Positions 53,481 to 62,568 of a DNA stretch of 64,000 nt are shown one piece after another. The first letter of the stretch is position 1. Each line of letters opens with the position of its first letter. The DNA is from Streptomyces sp. WAC08241 (lineage in GTDB: Bacteria > Actinomycetota > Actinomycetes > Streptomycetales > Streptomycetaceae), in NCBI GenBank assembly GCA_007858575.1, contig CP042279.1, forward strand, positions 4,590,501-4,654,500, written 5' to 3'. The position numbers were made by a program, and so were the translations under genes. A model generated the notes under the pieces. The model was not told the origin of the DNA and made no database searches. It saw only the letters and a list, made by a program, of their open reading frames with translations.

Positions 53481-53550
53481 TCTCCTTTCCCTCTTCCCTT
53501 CCCCTTTCGCGGTCGTCGGACCGTCCCGGGTGCGGTGCGCCTCACGCATG

Positions 53551-53592
53551 TCAACCAACGGTTGACATGCCTAGAGTGTCAACCTAGGGTTG
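53551..53592 (+). promoter_or_regulatory. Leaderless promoter with two CAACC-N3-GGTTG operators before the Clp-N/HTH gene
   Basis: TCAACC-AAC-GGTTGA (53551-53565) overlaps a consensus -35 TTGACA (53562-53567). CAACC-TAG-GGTTG (53580-53592) covers the -10 TAGGGT (53585-53590). The spacing is 17 bases, and transcription would start at about the ATG, 53597. Confidence 0.7.
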
Positions 53593-53596
53593 CCTC

Positions 53597-54344
53597 ATGA
53601 CGAATCCAGTCGTTCCGACCGTTCCCGTCCGTCTCGACGAGCTCATCGAAGCCATCAAGAAGGTCCACCCGGACGCCCTGGAGCAGCTCTCCGGCGCGGT
53701 CATGGCGGCGGACCACCTCGGTGACGTCGCCGACCACCTCATCGGCCACTTCGTGGACCAGGCCCGGCGCTCCGGCGCCTCCTGGACCGACATCGGCCGC
53801 AGCATGGGCGTCACCCGGCAGGCCGCGCAGAAGCGGTTCGTGCCCAAGGACCCCGACGCCGAGAAGAGGGACCCGAACGCCGGGTTCAGCCGCTTCACGC
53901 CCCGCGCGCGCAACGTAGTCATGGCCTCCCAGAACGAGGCCACGGCCGTCGGCAACGCCGAGATCACCCCTCCCACCTGCTGCTCGGCCTGCTCGCCGAG
54001 CCCGAGGGGCTCGCGGCGCACTGGATCACCTCGCGGGGCGTGCCCTGGAGCGGGTACGCGAGGCCGCCGCCGCGACCCTGCCGCCGGCCGTCGAGGAGCC
54101 GCCGACGCTCGTGCCGTACGACGCGGCGGCGAAGAAGGTCCTGGAGCTGACGTTCCGCGAGGCCCTGCGCCTCGGGCACCACTACGTCGGCACCGAGCAC
54201 GTCCTGCTCGCGCTCCTGGAGCACGAGGACGGGCAGGGCGTGCTGAGCGGGCTCGGCCTGGACAAGGCGACGGCGGAGCGGGAGATCGCCGAGACGGTCG
54301 CCTCGCTCGCGATCACGGCCCCCGAGCCGGACACGGAGGCCTGA
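53597..54344 (+). CDS. HTH plus double Clp-N domain protein, frameshifted
   Basis: About 250 residues. The N-terminal part (VRLDELIEAIKKVHPDALEQ, LGDVADHLIGHFVDQARRSG, SWTDIGRSMGVTRQAAQKRF) contains a clear helix-turn-helix. Then two Clp repeat domains follow: FTPRARNVVMASQNEATAVG, SHLLLGLLAEPEGLAAHWIT and LELTFREALRLGHHYVGTEH-VLLALLEHEDGQG. Clp-N domains in ClpA/ClpC bind adaptors or substrates; here there is no ATPase. The layout suggests a DNA-binding sensor of misfolded protein or Clp state. The promoter has operator palindromes over both -35 and -10, pointing to autorepression. Frame changes near 53972 and 54042. Confidence 0.85.
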
Positions 54345-54352
54345 CCCTCCCC

Positions 54353-54928
54353 TCAGGCGGTGGTGCGGGCCCGGCGCGAGACGACCGCGCGCAGCACCCG
54401 GCCGCCCTCGACGGAGAGCTCGCGGGCCCGGCGCAGTCCGGTCGGGCCGTGGGCGACCGATTCGAGGACGGCCCGCTGGCGGCGGAGCTCCCCGGCGAGC
54501 AGCGGGCCCGCGCCCTCGGCGTCCCCGGCGCGGCAGCGCTCGACGAGGCCCTCGTCGGCGCCGGCTGCGTCGTACCGCCCGTGCAGGGCGAGGGCGGTGG
54601 CGGAGCAGGTGCCGACCCAGGCGCGCAGGGACTCCGGGGTCCAGTCCCCGGGAGCGGCGGCCAGCATGCCGCGCACGGCCCGGGCTGCCTCCCCGCCGCC
54701 CTCGGCGTCCAGCTCGGCGCGGGCCTTGGCGACGGCCTCGCCCCACGCCGTGCCGTCGGCGCGCGCGACGGCCGCCCAGGCGGGCCGCAGGGCGTCGTCC
54801 CGGTCGGCGGCGAGCAGCGGGAGGCAGCGGTCGAGACAGGCGAGGCCGGCCGCGGCCAGGCCGCGCTCGTCGGCCCCGTCGATCAGCTCCCGCAGGCTCC
54901 GGTCGTTCTCCGGCTTCCCCGACGTCAT
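54353..54928 (-). CDS. Hypothetical protein, alpha-helical, Ala/Arg-rich
   Basis: An intact 191-residue protein that I do not recognise. It is rich in Ala, Arg, Leu, Asp and Glu with no signal or TM. Segments: PENDRSLRELIDGADERGLA, LDRCLPLLAADRDDALRPAW, AVAKARAELDAEGGGEAARA, SLRAWVGTCSATALALHGRY and RRQRAVLESVAHGPTGLRRA. It looks like a helical-repeat or regulatory protein. It converges with the Clp-N gene (8 bases between stops). Codon usage is typical Streptomyces and no indel is needed, supporting a real gene. Confidence 0.65.
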   Translation of the reverse strand: MTSGKPENDRSLRELIDGADERGLAAAGLACLDRCLPLLAADRDDALRPAWAAVARADGTAWGEAVAKARAELDAEGGGEAARAVRGMLAAAPGDWTPESLRAWVGTCSATALALHGRYDAAGADEGLVERCRAGDAEGAGPLLAGELRRQRAVLESVAHGPTGLRRARELSVEGGRVLRAVVSRRARTTA

Positions 54929-54995
54929 GGACGCCTCCTCGCCACCCGATGCGGACGTGGCGGTTCCCCTTACATGGCGGGGAGTCGCCTTTTCG

Positions 54996-55631
54996 TCACT
55001 GTGTGGCCGGAATCATGCCAGTGGCCTTGGCGTGCTGCATAGAGGTGAGGCGCCGGACGAAGAGGATCGCGAGGACGGCGGCGGCGATGTCGAGCAGATA
55101 GCCCGCGAGGAACAGGAAGCCGCGGTGGTGTAGGCCTCGGCGGTCTCGGCCCGCTTGTAGAGCTGGCTGGCGATCCTCTCCACGACCATGTCGGCGACCC
55201 AGAGCGTCCACCAGGCGTTGAGGAGCGTCAGCTCCCGGGCGCGGTCGGCGGCGTACGGCTGCCAGCGGCTGGCCCGCCAGATGTCGGCGGCGATCCCCCG
55301 CGGGATCCACAGGTTGGCGAGGGATGAGCCAGCCGCCGATGGCCCAGCCGGGCTTGCGGCTCTGGAGGTCGCCCGCCCAGACCTCGGCGTTCTTCCGCAG
55401 CCGGTGGAACCAGACGATGAAGACGATCCCGGTCGCCACGTACTCCACGAACGCGAAGCTGTAGGTCACGTTCAGGTCGAGGGTGCCGAAGACGGCCGGG
55501 TCGAAGAAGTCCGTGGTGGCGTCGGTCAGCAGGAAGCGGAGCTCGAACACGGCGAGCAGGACGTCGAAGGCGATGTTGCCGGCGAGCAGGGCCACGACGG
55601 CGTACGAGAGGCCGGTCGGATTGCGGAGCAT
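54996..55631 (-). CDS. DUF4328-family membrane protein, frameshifted
   Basis: About 212 residues with four TM helices: LSYAVVALLAGNIAFDVLLA, LNVTYSFAFVEYVATGIVFI, AIGGWLIPIANLWIPRGIAA and AAFLFLAGYLLDIAAAVLAI. The DUF4328 signature is WFHRLRKNAEVWAGDLQSRK followed by the P-NLW-P element (IPIANLWIPRGIAADIWRAS). The family is common in actinobacteria and of unknown function. Frame changes near 55325 and 55128 each fit a lost base. Start ATG 55631; an in-frame TTG one codon upstream is possible. Confidence 0.85.
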   Translation of the reverse strand: MLRNPTGLSYAVVALLAGNIAFDVLLAVFELRFLLTDATTDFFDPAVFGTLDLNVTYSFAFVEYVATGIVFIVWFHRLRKNAEVWAGDLQSRKPGWAIGGWLIPRQPVDPAGDRRRHLAGQPLAAVRRRPRPGADAPQRLVDALGRRHGRGEDRQPALQAGRDRRGLHHRGFLFLAGYLLDIAAAVLAILFVRRLTSMQHAKATGMIPATQ

Positions 55632-55750
55632 CAAAGCAGGGGTCCCCCGGGAAGGTCGGCACCCCTCCCGAGGCGCCGGCGGCGGCCGTGCGACCGCCGC
55701 CGGGGAACGTACGCGATGCGAAGTCGCTACGTCCACGTCAAAAGCCCAGC

Positions 55751-57368
55751 TCAGCCGCGCACCTTTTCGGCAAGCGCCCGGAACCGGTCCCAGCTCGCGG
55801 TCGGTTTCGCCGGGTTCCAGAGCTTCTGGGAGAGGGCCGCCAGGGGCAGCCGGATGCCGGCCGCGACCTGGGCCGGGGTCTGGGAGTTCGCCAGGTCGCA
55901 CCAGACGGCGAACCGGGCGCCGAGGATCTGGGGTCGTACTTCGCCGGGACCGGGGCGGTGCCGCGCACGACGAGCGGGGTCCACTGCTCGTAGATCCGGC
56001 GGCCGGTGGGGTACGCGAAGTCGTTGGGCTCACCGAGGACGTAGTAGAGGTACTCGTCGTTGAGGTTGACCATCTTCCGGCCCTGGCTCAGGTACGAGAC
56101 GGGCTGCCGGGCGCCGATCTCCTTGCCCGTCCAGTACTCGACCTCCAGGTCCTTCGCCGCGTTCACGACCCCGCCCGTGAAGAAGCCGTCGTTCCAGGCC
56201 TTGAGGGTCTTGCCGGTGGGGCGGACGACGGCCGCGCGGTCGTTGAGCCAGCCGGTGGCCAGGTCCTGGACCCGGCCGGAGGGCCCGTACTTCGCCTTCG
56301 CGGCCCGCGCCAGCGCCGGGTAGGCGGCCTCGGGGTCCTTCGCCATGAGCGCCACGTACTCGTCGGCGCCGAGGTGCCAGTACGCGCCGGGGAAGAGCTG
56401 CGCGTACTCCCGCAGCAGGTCGTCGACGATCTTCGCCGACGCCGGGTTCGCGATGTCGACGGCGCCGCGCGGGCCCGGCCGCTCCCGCTGCGGAGCTGGA
56501 GGTCGGGGTGGGCGGCGATGACGGCGCCGAGGTGTCCCGGGGAGTCGATCTCGGGGACGACGGTGACGTGCCGCTCGGCGGCGAGGGCGAGGATCCGCCG
56601 GACCTCGGCCTTGGTGAGGTGCTGGGCGGAGACCACCTCGGGGTGGCTGTCGGACGCGATCCGGAAGCCCTGGTCGTCGGAGAAGTGCAGTCCGAGCTGG
56701 TTGAGCTTGAGGTCGCCCATCTCGCGTATGCGGTCCTCGATCCAGCCGGCCGTGAAGTGCTTGCGGGCGGTGTCCACGTTCAGTCCGCGCTGCGGCTTGG
56801 CGGGCCGGTCGTCCACCGTCCCCTCGGGCATCGCGCCGGTCGCCTTCACCGACTGCTTGAGGTCCGGGTGCCGTAGAAGACCCCGGCCTCGTCGGGCCCG
56901 CTGATCCGGACCCGGCCGCCCTGGACGGCGAGGGTGTACGACTCGGGGGCGCCGGTCCCGCCCAGGGCCAGCTCGACGTCCCCGGGCCCGGCGGCGACGG
57001 CGCCCCGGTAGGGGATGCCCAGCTCGCCCGCGATCAGCTTCCCCTCGTCGGCGAGGTCCCCGCTGTTCGCGGCGATGACGACCCCGCCCGTGGGCGCGGG
57101 CTTCAGCCGGGGCCGCGGGCGGCCTCGTGGGCGCGGACGGCGGGGACCGTGCGCGGCGCGCTGGAGAGCGGGTAGGTCCGGGTCGGCGTCGGCGTGGGGG
57201 TCGGCGAGGGCGGCGCGCCCGTGGGCGCGGAGGCCGTGGCGGAGCCGGGGACGGGGCGGCGGACGGCCCCGGGGCGGCACCGCCGGAATAGGCCGCCACG
57301 GTGGCCAGTGCCACCGAGGTCGCCAGGAGCGCGGGGCCGCGTCGGGGCCCCCGTATGGAGTACCGCAT
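55751..57368 (-). CDS. Secreted GH20 beta-N-acetylhexosaminidase, frameshifted
   Basis: About 535 residues. The signal peptide GPALLATSVALATVAAYSGG is followed by a Pro/Ala/Thr linker and the GH20b N-domain (VVIAANSGDLADEGKLIAGE, DVELALGGTGAPESYTLAVQ). The catalytic barrel starts RGLNVDTARKHFTAGWIEDR (D-x-x-R), then LNQLGLHFSDDQGFRIASDS, RHVTVVPEIDSPGHLGAVIA, the catalytic HLGADEYVALM (Asp-Glu), LKAWNDGFFTGGVVNAAKDL and VEYWTGKEIGARQPVSYLSQ. It removes terminal GlcNAc/GalNAc from chitooligosaccharides or cell-wall glycans. Several indels (near 57120, 56866 and 56480). No DasR-type operator was seen upstream. Confidence 0.9.
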
Positions 57369-57709
57369 CAATCGGAATCCTCCCCTACGGATGAGGGTCC
57401 GGCCAATCGGGCGACGGCCCGGGAGGAACGGACGGCCGAATCGAAACCCTCCGCATCCGCGACGGAGGGAACGCCGGAACCCCGAACGCCGTCCACCAGT
57501 GCGGCAGCCGCCGCGCCGACGACGGCGGGGACGGACGATCGTCACCCCGTGTTCACCCATGGGCGGGCGACCGGAATCCCGGCGTCCATCAGATGTTCCG
57601 AAACTCTCCCTTCCGGGTGAAAATCGCGCATCCGTCGGACACTTCCCCGTCCCGTCGATAACGTTGCGTCACGCTCACCCCACCCGTCCCGGAGTAACCG
57701 GAGCCCACG
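57369..57709. other. 341-bp intergenic region without a recognised gene
   Basis: It lies between divergent genes. Besides the signal-peptide side of the hexosaminidase promoter I see only GATAACGTTGCGTCACG near 57658-57674 as an A/T-containing candidate promoter for the rightward gene. There is no convincing ORF, hairpin or operator. Confidence 0.4.
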
Positions 57710-58258
57710 CTGACCAGCGACACCCACGCCACCTGCCGGACCCCGGGCTCCCCGCACGCGCCTGCCATACCCGGTCGGTCGTCCCCCGCCCCCGGCACCC
57801 CGGCGGTCTCGTCGGCTTCAACGCGGCGGCGCCCGCCGAGGCGGTGACCCTGCTGCTCTCCTGCTGCCACAGCCTCCGCTGGCCGAGCGGGTGGCGGCGC
57901 ACCGCCCCTACCCCACGGTGGAGGCCCTGCTCGCCGCCGCCGACGAGGCCGGGTACGACCTGTCGAGGGCCGATCTGGACGGGGCCCTGGCCGCCGAGCC
58001 TCCCTGCCGCCGCACCCCGACGCCCCGGCGGCCGCCCGGACCGCGCTGCGGGCCGCGCACGCCGCGTACGAGAGCAGCTTCGGACACGCGTTCGTGATCA
58101 GCCTCGACGGGGTGCGTCCCGACGAGCGGCTCGACCAGGTCCTGGCCGGAATCCGGTCACGTCTCGGCAACGAACCGGAGGAGGAGCGGGTGATCGCGGC
58201 CGAGGAACTGCGCCGGCTCGCCCGCGCCCGGCTGGCCTTCCGGCTGGCCTCGGGCTGA
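57710..58258 (+). CDS. OHCU decarboxylase-like (ureidoimidazoline decarboxylase) protein, frameshifted
   Basis: About 183 residues. The part from about 57810 matches the uricase-pathway OHCU decarboxylase fold: GLVGFNAAAPAEAVTLLLSC, RVAAHRPYPTVEALLAAADE, AGYDLSRADLDGALAAEPLP, AAYESSFGHAFVISLDGVRP and LGNEPEEERVIAAEELRRLA-RARLAFRLASG. The classical His and Glu/Arg catalytic positions (HP.L, FG..F, R...E) are only partly seen. True OHCU decarboxylase makes allantoin from uric-acid intermediates, which would fit purine breakdown, but no uricase gene is near. Start unclear: CTG 57710 is a placeholder, and an indel may hide a GTG. Frame changes near 57800, 57885 and 58000. Confidence 0.65.
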
Positions 58259-58484
58259 CCGCCTGCTCACGCCCCGACACTCCGGGGCGTGATTCCGTCC
58301 GCAATGCGGTGATTCCGCCCCGGACGATAGCCCGTCCGTGCCTGTTTGATCACACCTATGGACCCCGCGCGAGCGAACCGACAACTCGTCGCTACGATGA
58401 CCGGGGCCGGTGGACCGTACCCGGCCGGGCCAGACCGACAGAGAAGCCGGCCGGCCCTGATCCCCGCTCCCGGAGGGTTTTTCC

Positions 58485-58863
58485 GTGCCGGCTGGAACGC
58501 TGTACCGCGGCCGGAAGGAATGTGGTCCTGGGTGGCTCATCGAGTCACCGGCGTCCTCATCTTCTTCTTCCTGTTCGTACACGTCCTTGACACCGCTCTC
58601 GTCCGCGTCTCCCCGAGGCCTACGACGAGGTCGTCGCGACCTACAAGACGCCGATCGTCGCTCTGCTCGAGTACGGCCTGGTCGCCGCTATCCTCTTCCA
58701 CGCGCTGAACGGCCTCCGCGTCATCGCCGTGGACTTCTGGTCCAAGGGCCCCCGCTACCAGAAGCAGATGCTCTGGACCGTCGTGGGCATCTGGGTCGTG
58801 CTGATGGCGGGCTCGCTGTACCCCGTCCTCGGCCACGCCGCACGCGAACTGTTCGGGAGCTGA
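58485..58863 (+). CDS. sdhC: Succinate dehydrogenase cytochrome b556 subunit, frameshifted
   Basis: About 126 residues. The N-terminus PAGTLYRGREGMWSWVAHRV (one indel near 58510) is typical of Streptomyces SdhC, followed by TM1 GVLIFFFLFVHVLDTALVRV (His haem ligand region), then LLEYGLVAAILFHALNGLRV with the second conserved His, and TM3 MLWTVVGIWVVLMAGSLYPV. A second break lies near 58615. It anchors SdhA/B and takes part in quinone and haem b binding. Start GTG 58485 after GGAGGG. First gene of sdhCDAB. Confidence 0.93.
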
Positions 58864-58871
58864 CGCCAGAC

Positions 58872-59344
58872 ATGTCGACTGACACCACCTCCGCGATCGG
58901 CCCCGTCGAGGGCGGCGGCTACGACGTGGACAACCCCGCGCCGTACATCGAGGCCCCCGCAAGCGCACCGGCAAGACCCCGCGCGCGACCCGCGGCAACT
59001 TCGAGATGGCCGCGTGGCTCTTCATGCGCCTCTCCGGCGTGGTCCTCGTCGTCCTGGTCCTCGGCCACCTGCTGATCCAGCTCTTCCTGGACGGCGGCGT
59101 CTCCAAGATCGGCTTCGCGTTCGTGGCCGGCCGCTGGGCGTCCCCGTTCTGGCAGGTCTGGGACCTGCTGATGCTCTGGCTCGCCATGCTGCACGGCGCC
59201 AACGGCCTCCGCACGGTCATCAACGACTACGCGGAGCGGGCCAACACGCGCCTGTGGCTCAAGGGCCTGCTGTACACCGCCACGGTGTTCACCATCCTTC
59301 TGGGCACGCTGGTGATCTTCACCTTCGACCCGAACATCCGCTAG
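58872..59344 (+). CDS. sdhD: Succinate dehydrogenase hydrophobic membrane anchor subunit, frameshifted
   Basis: About 158 residues. A polar N-terminus (STDTTSAIGPVEGGGYDVDN) joins, after a lost C near 58955, to RKRTGKTPRATRGNFEMAAW and TM segments LFMRLSGVVLVVLVLGHLLI, VWDLLMLWLAMLHGANGLRT (His and Gly of the haem/quinone site) and LLYTATVFTILLGTLVIFTF. It begins 8 bases after sdhC and is followed by sdhA after 24 bases. With SdhC it forms the membrane anchor of complex II. Confidence 0.93.
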
Positions 59345-59368
59345 GCACGGGGCTGAGGTAATCCACTG

Positions 59369-61120
59369 ATGAAGATCCACAAGTACGACACCGTCATCGT
59401 CGGAGCCGGCGGCGCCGGCATGCGCGCCGCCATCGAGGCGACGAAGCGCAGCCGCACCGCCGTGCTCACCAAGCTCTACCCCACCCGCTCCCACGGGCGC
59501 CGCGCAGGGCGGCATGGCCGCCGCGCTGGCGAACGTGGAGGAGGACAACTGGGAGTGGCACACCTTCGACACGGTCAAGGGCGGTGACTACCTGGTCGAC
59601 CAGGACGCCGCCGAGATCCTGGCGAAGGAGGCCATCGACGCCGTCCTCGACCTGGAGAAGATGGGCCTGCCGTTCAACCGCACCCCGAACGGCACCATCG
59701 ACCAGCGCCGCTTCGGCGGTCACTCCCGCAACCACGGCGAGGCTCCCGGTCCGCCGGTCCTGCTACGCCGCGGACCGCACCGGCCACATGATCCTCCAGA
59801 CGCTGTACCAGAACTGCGTCAAGGAGGGCGTGGAGTTCTTCAACGAGTTCTACGTCCTGGACCAGCTCATCACCGAGGTCGACGGGGTCAAGCACTCCGC
59901 GGGCGTCGTCGCCTACGAGCTGGCCACCGGCGAGATCCACATCTTCCAGGCCAAGGCCGTGATCTACGCGTCCGGCGGCACCGGCAAGTTCTTCAAGGTG
60001 ACCTCCAACGCGCACACCCTGACCGGTGACGGCCAGGCGGCCTGCTACCGCCGCGGCCTGCCCCTGGAGGACATGGAGTTCTTCCAGTTCCACCCGACGG
60101 GCATCTGGCGCATGGGCATCCTGCTCACGGAGGGCGCCCGCGGCGAGGGCGGCATCCTGCGCAACAAGGACGGCGAGCGCTTCATGGAGAAGTACGCGCC
60201 GGTCATGAAGGACCTCGCGTCCCGTGACGTCGTCTCCCGCTCCATCTACACGGAGATCCGCGAGGCCGCGGCTGCGGTCCCGAGGGCGACCACGTCTACC
60301 TGGACCTGACGCACCTCCCGCCGGAGCAGCTCGACGCCAAGCTGCCGGACATCACCGAGTTCGCCCGTACGTACCTCGGCATCGAGCCGTACACGGACCC
60401 GATCCCGATCCAGCCCACCGCGCACTACGCCATGGGCGGCATCCCGACCAACGTCGAGGGTGAGGTCCTGTCGGACAACACCACCGTCGTCCCGGGCCTG
60501 TACGCGGCCGGCGAGGTCGCCTGCGTGTCGGTGCACGGCGCCAACCGCCTCGGCACCAACTCGCTGCTCGACATCAACGTCTTCGGCAAGCGGTCCGGCA
60601 TCGCCGCGGCCGAGTACTCCGCCAAGGCCGACTTCGTCGAGCTGCCGGAGAACCCGGAGTCCCTCGTCGTCGCCCAGATCGAGAAGCTGCGCGACTCCAC
60701 GGGCAACGAGCGGGTCGCCGACCTGCGCCGCGAGCTCCAGGAGACGATGGACGCCAACGTGATGGTGTTCCGCACGGAGCAGACCATCAAGACGGCCGTC
60801 GACAAGATCGCCGAGCTGCGCGAGCGCTACGAGAACGTGTCCATCCAGGACAAGGGCAAGCGCTTCAACACCGACTCCTGGAGGCCATCGAGCTGGGCAA
60901 CCTGCTCGAACTGGCCGAGGTCATGGCCGTCTCGGCCCTGGCGCGCAAGGAGTCCCGCGGCGGTCACTACCGCGAGGACTACCCGAACCGCGACGACGTC
61001 AACTTCATGCGTCACACGATGGCGTACCGCGAGGTCGGCAAGGACGGCTCCGAGACCGTGCGTCTCGACTACAAGCCGGTCGTCCAGACCCGCTACCAGC
61101 CGATGGAGCGTAAGTACTGA
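59369..61120 (+). CDS. sdhA: Succinate dehydrogenase flavoprotein subunit, frameshifted
   Basis: About 584 residues. FAD site: DTVIVGAGGAGMRAAIEATK, LYPTRSHTGAAQGGMAAALA (flavin-linked His in RSHT, restored) and VIYASGGTGKFFKVTSNAHT. Active site: MEFFQFHPTGIWRMGILLTE (His), RFMEKYAPVMKDLASRDVVS (catalytic Arg region), IPIQPTAHYAMGGIPTNVEG, LYAAGEVACVSVHGANRLGT and the C-terminal RKESRGGHYREDYPNRDDVN. It oxidises succinate to fumarate in the TCA cycle and respiratory chain. Four breaks: about 59492 (two bases lost), 59745 (one base gained), 60270 and 60882. The stop overlaps sdhB as TGATG. Confidence 0.96.
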
Positions 61121-61878
61121 TGGCTACCCCCGTACTGGACAAGGTCGAGAAGGACTCCGCCGCCTCGCCGTACATCACGGTCACGATGCGGATCCGCCGC
61201 TTCAACCCCGAGATCTCGGACGCGGCGGTCTGGGAGGACTTCCGGATCGAGATCGACCCCAAGGAGCGCGTGCTCGACGCCCTCCACAAGATCAAGTGGG
61301 ACGTCGACGGCACGCTGACCTTCCGCCGGTCGTGCGCGCACGGCATCTGCGGCTCGGACGCGATGCGGATCAACGGCAAGAACAGGCTCGCCTGCAAGAC
61401 GCTGATCAAGGACATCAACCCCGAGAAGCCGATCACGGTCGAGGCCATCAAGGGCCTGACGGTCCTCAAGGACCTGGTCGTGGACATGGAGCCGTTCTTC
61501 CAGGCGTACCGGGACGTCATGCCGTTCCTGGTCACCAAGGGGAACGAGCCGACCCGCGAGCGCCTGCAGTCCGCCGAGGACCGCGAGCGCTTCGACGACA
61601 CCACCAAGTGCATCCTGTGCGCCGCGTGCACGTCGTCCTGCCCGGTCTTCTGGAACGACGGCCAGTACTTCGGTCCGGCCGCGATCGTCAACGCGCACCG
61701 CTTCATCTTCGACTCGCGCGACGAGGCCGGTGAGCAGCGCCTGGAGATCCTGAACGACAAGGACGGCGTGTGGCGCTGCCGCACGACGTTCAACTGCACG
61801 GACGCCTGCCCGCGTGGCATCGAGGTCACCAAGGCGATCCAGGAAGTGAAGCGCGCGCTGATCACGCGTCGTTTCTGA
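61120..61878 (+). CDS. sdhB: Succinate dehydrogenase iron-sulfur subunit
   Basis: An intact 252-residue protein. The plant-type [2Fe-2S] cluster uses Cys in TFRRSCAHGICGSDAMRING then KNRLAC (about residues 71-92). The [4Fe-4S] and [3Fe-4S] clusters use CILCAACTSSCPVFW and the downstream FNCTDACPRGIEVTKAIQEV. It passes electrons from the SdhA flavin to the membrane quinone site. The ATG shares its A with the sdhA stop codon. The C-terminus VKRALITRRF is standard. No terminator is obvious before the next gene. Confidence 0.97.
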   Translation: MATPVLDKVEKDSAASPYITVTMRIRRFNPEISDAAVWEDFRIEIDPKERVLDALHKIKWDVDGTLTFRRSCAHGICGSDAMRINGKNRLACKTLIKDINPEKPITVEAIKGLTVLKDLVVDMEPFFQAYRDVMPFLVTKGNEPTRERLQSAEDRERFDDTTKCILCAACTSSCPVFWNDGQYFGPAAIVNAHRFIFDSRDEAGEQRLEILNDKDGVWRCRTTFNCTDACPRGIEVTKAIQEVKRALITRRF

Positions 61879-61980
61879 ACCACCGCGTGGCGGTTGAGCC
61901 CGCTTCTGTACGCTCGGCGTGCGGGGCGGGCTTTCCCGTCCGCACGCGCCGGTGTGTGTCGTTGTGGAGAGCGGGGACTG

Positions 61981-62540
61981 ATGAGCGAGCCGAACCCTTA
62001 CGCGGACGGCGAGTACAAGTGGGGTCCGGGGCAGGGCCCGGGGGCAGGGCGGCGCGCCCGGCACCCCGGCGTACGGCTACCCGCAGGACGTGCCCCCGGG
62101 GTACGGGTACCCGCCGGCGGCCCCGGCGTACCAGCCGACGCTCGCCGAGGGCGTGCGCGTGCCGCCGCCGCAGCAGTTCCCGCCGGTGCCGGGCGGGCCC
62201 GCGCCGCTCCTCGCGCTCGGCGACATCACGGTCGTCGGGGACCGGATCATCACGCCGGCCGGGGAGATGCCCCTCAAGGGCGCGGTGTGGAACGCGATGG
62301 ACATGTCGCGGACCGAGGAGAAGATCCCGACGGTCGGGATCGTGCTCGCGATCGTCTTCGCGGTGGTGTGCCTGCTCGGTCTGCTGTTCCTCCTGATGAA
62401 GGAGAAGCAGACCACGGGCTTCGTCCAGGTCACCGTGACCAGCGGGGCCGGCACCATGTGACGATGATCCCGGCGACGGGCCCGGACACCGTCCACTGGT
62501 GATGGGCCAGCTCAACTACGCGCGCTCGCTGAGCATCTGA
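61981..62540 (+). CDS. Small membrane protein with Pro/Tyr/Gly-rich N-terminus, frameshifted
   Basis: About 186 residues. The N-terminus SEPNPYADGEYKWGPGQGPG and PAYGYPQDVPPGYGYPPAAP is a low-complexity cytosolic tail. A small domain follows (LLALGDITVVGDRIITPAGE, MPLKGAVWNAMDMSRTEEKI), then one TM (TVGIVLAIVFAVVCLLGLLF) and a C-terminal domain (TTGFVQVTVTSG, HHVTMIPATGPDTVHW, MGQLNYARSLSI). No function is recognised; similar proteins follow sdhB in Streptomyces by memory. Frame changes near 62050, 62445 and 62500. It shares a bidirectional hairpin with the MarR gene. Confidence 0.75.
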
Positions 62541-62542
62541 CG

Positions 62543-62565
62543 CCCCGGCCCGGGCCGGGCCGGGG
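62543..62565. terminator. Bidirectional terminator hairpin between convergent genes
   Basis: CCCCGGCCC...GGGCCGGGG (9-bp arms, 5-base loop) between the small membrane protein gene (+) and the MarR gene (-). Confidence 0.65.
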
Positions 62566-62568
62566 TCG

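Noticed and set aside
55751..57709. DasR operator before the GH20 hexosaminidase
   Set aside because: No sequence close to the TGGTCTAGACCA-type palindrome was found in the 341-bp upstream region.
59369..61120. Programmed frameshifting in sdhA
   Set aside because: No slippery site with stimulator was seen, breaks occur at four unrelated places with different sizes, and similar breaks are spread over the whole window. Sequence error is simpler.
62513..62524. CTACGCGCGCTC, resembling the nucleoside operator
   Set aside because: It lies inside the 3' coding part of the small membrane protein gene and lacks the right half-site.
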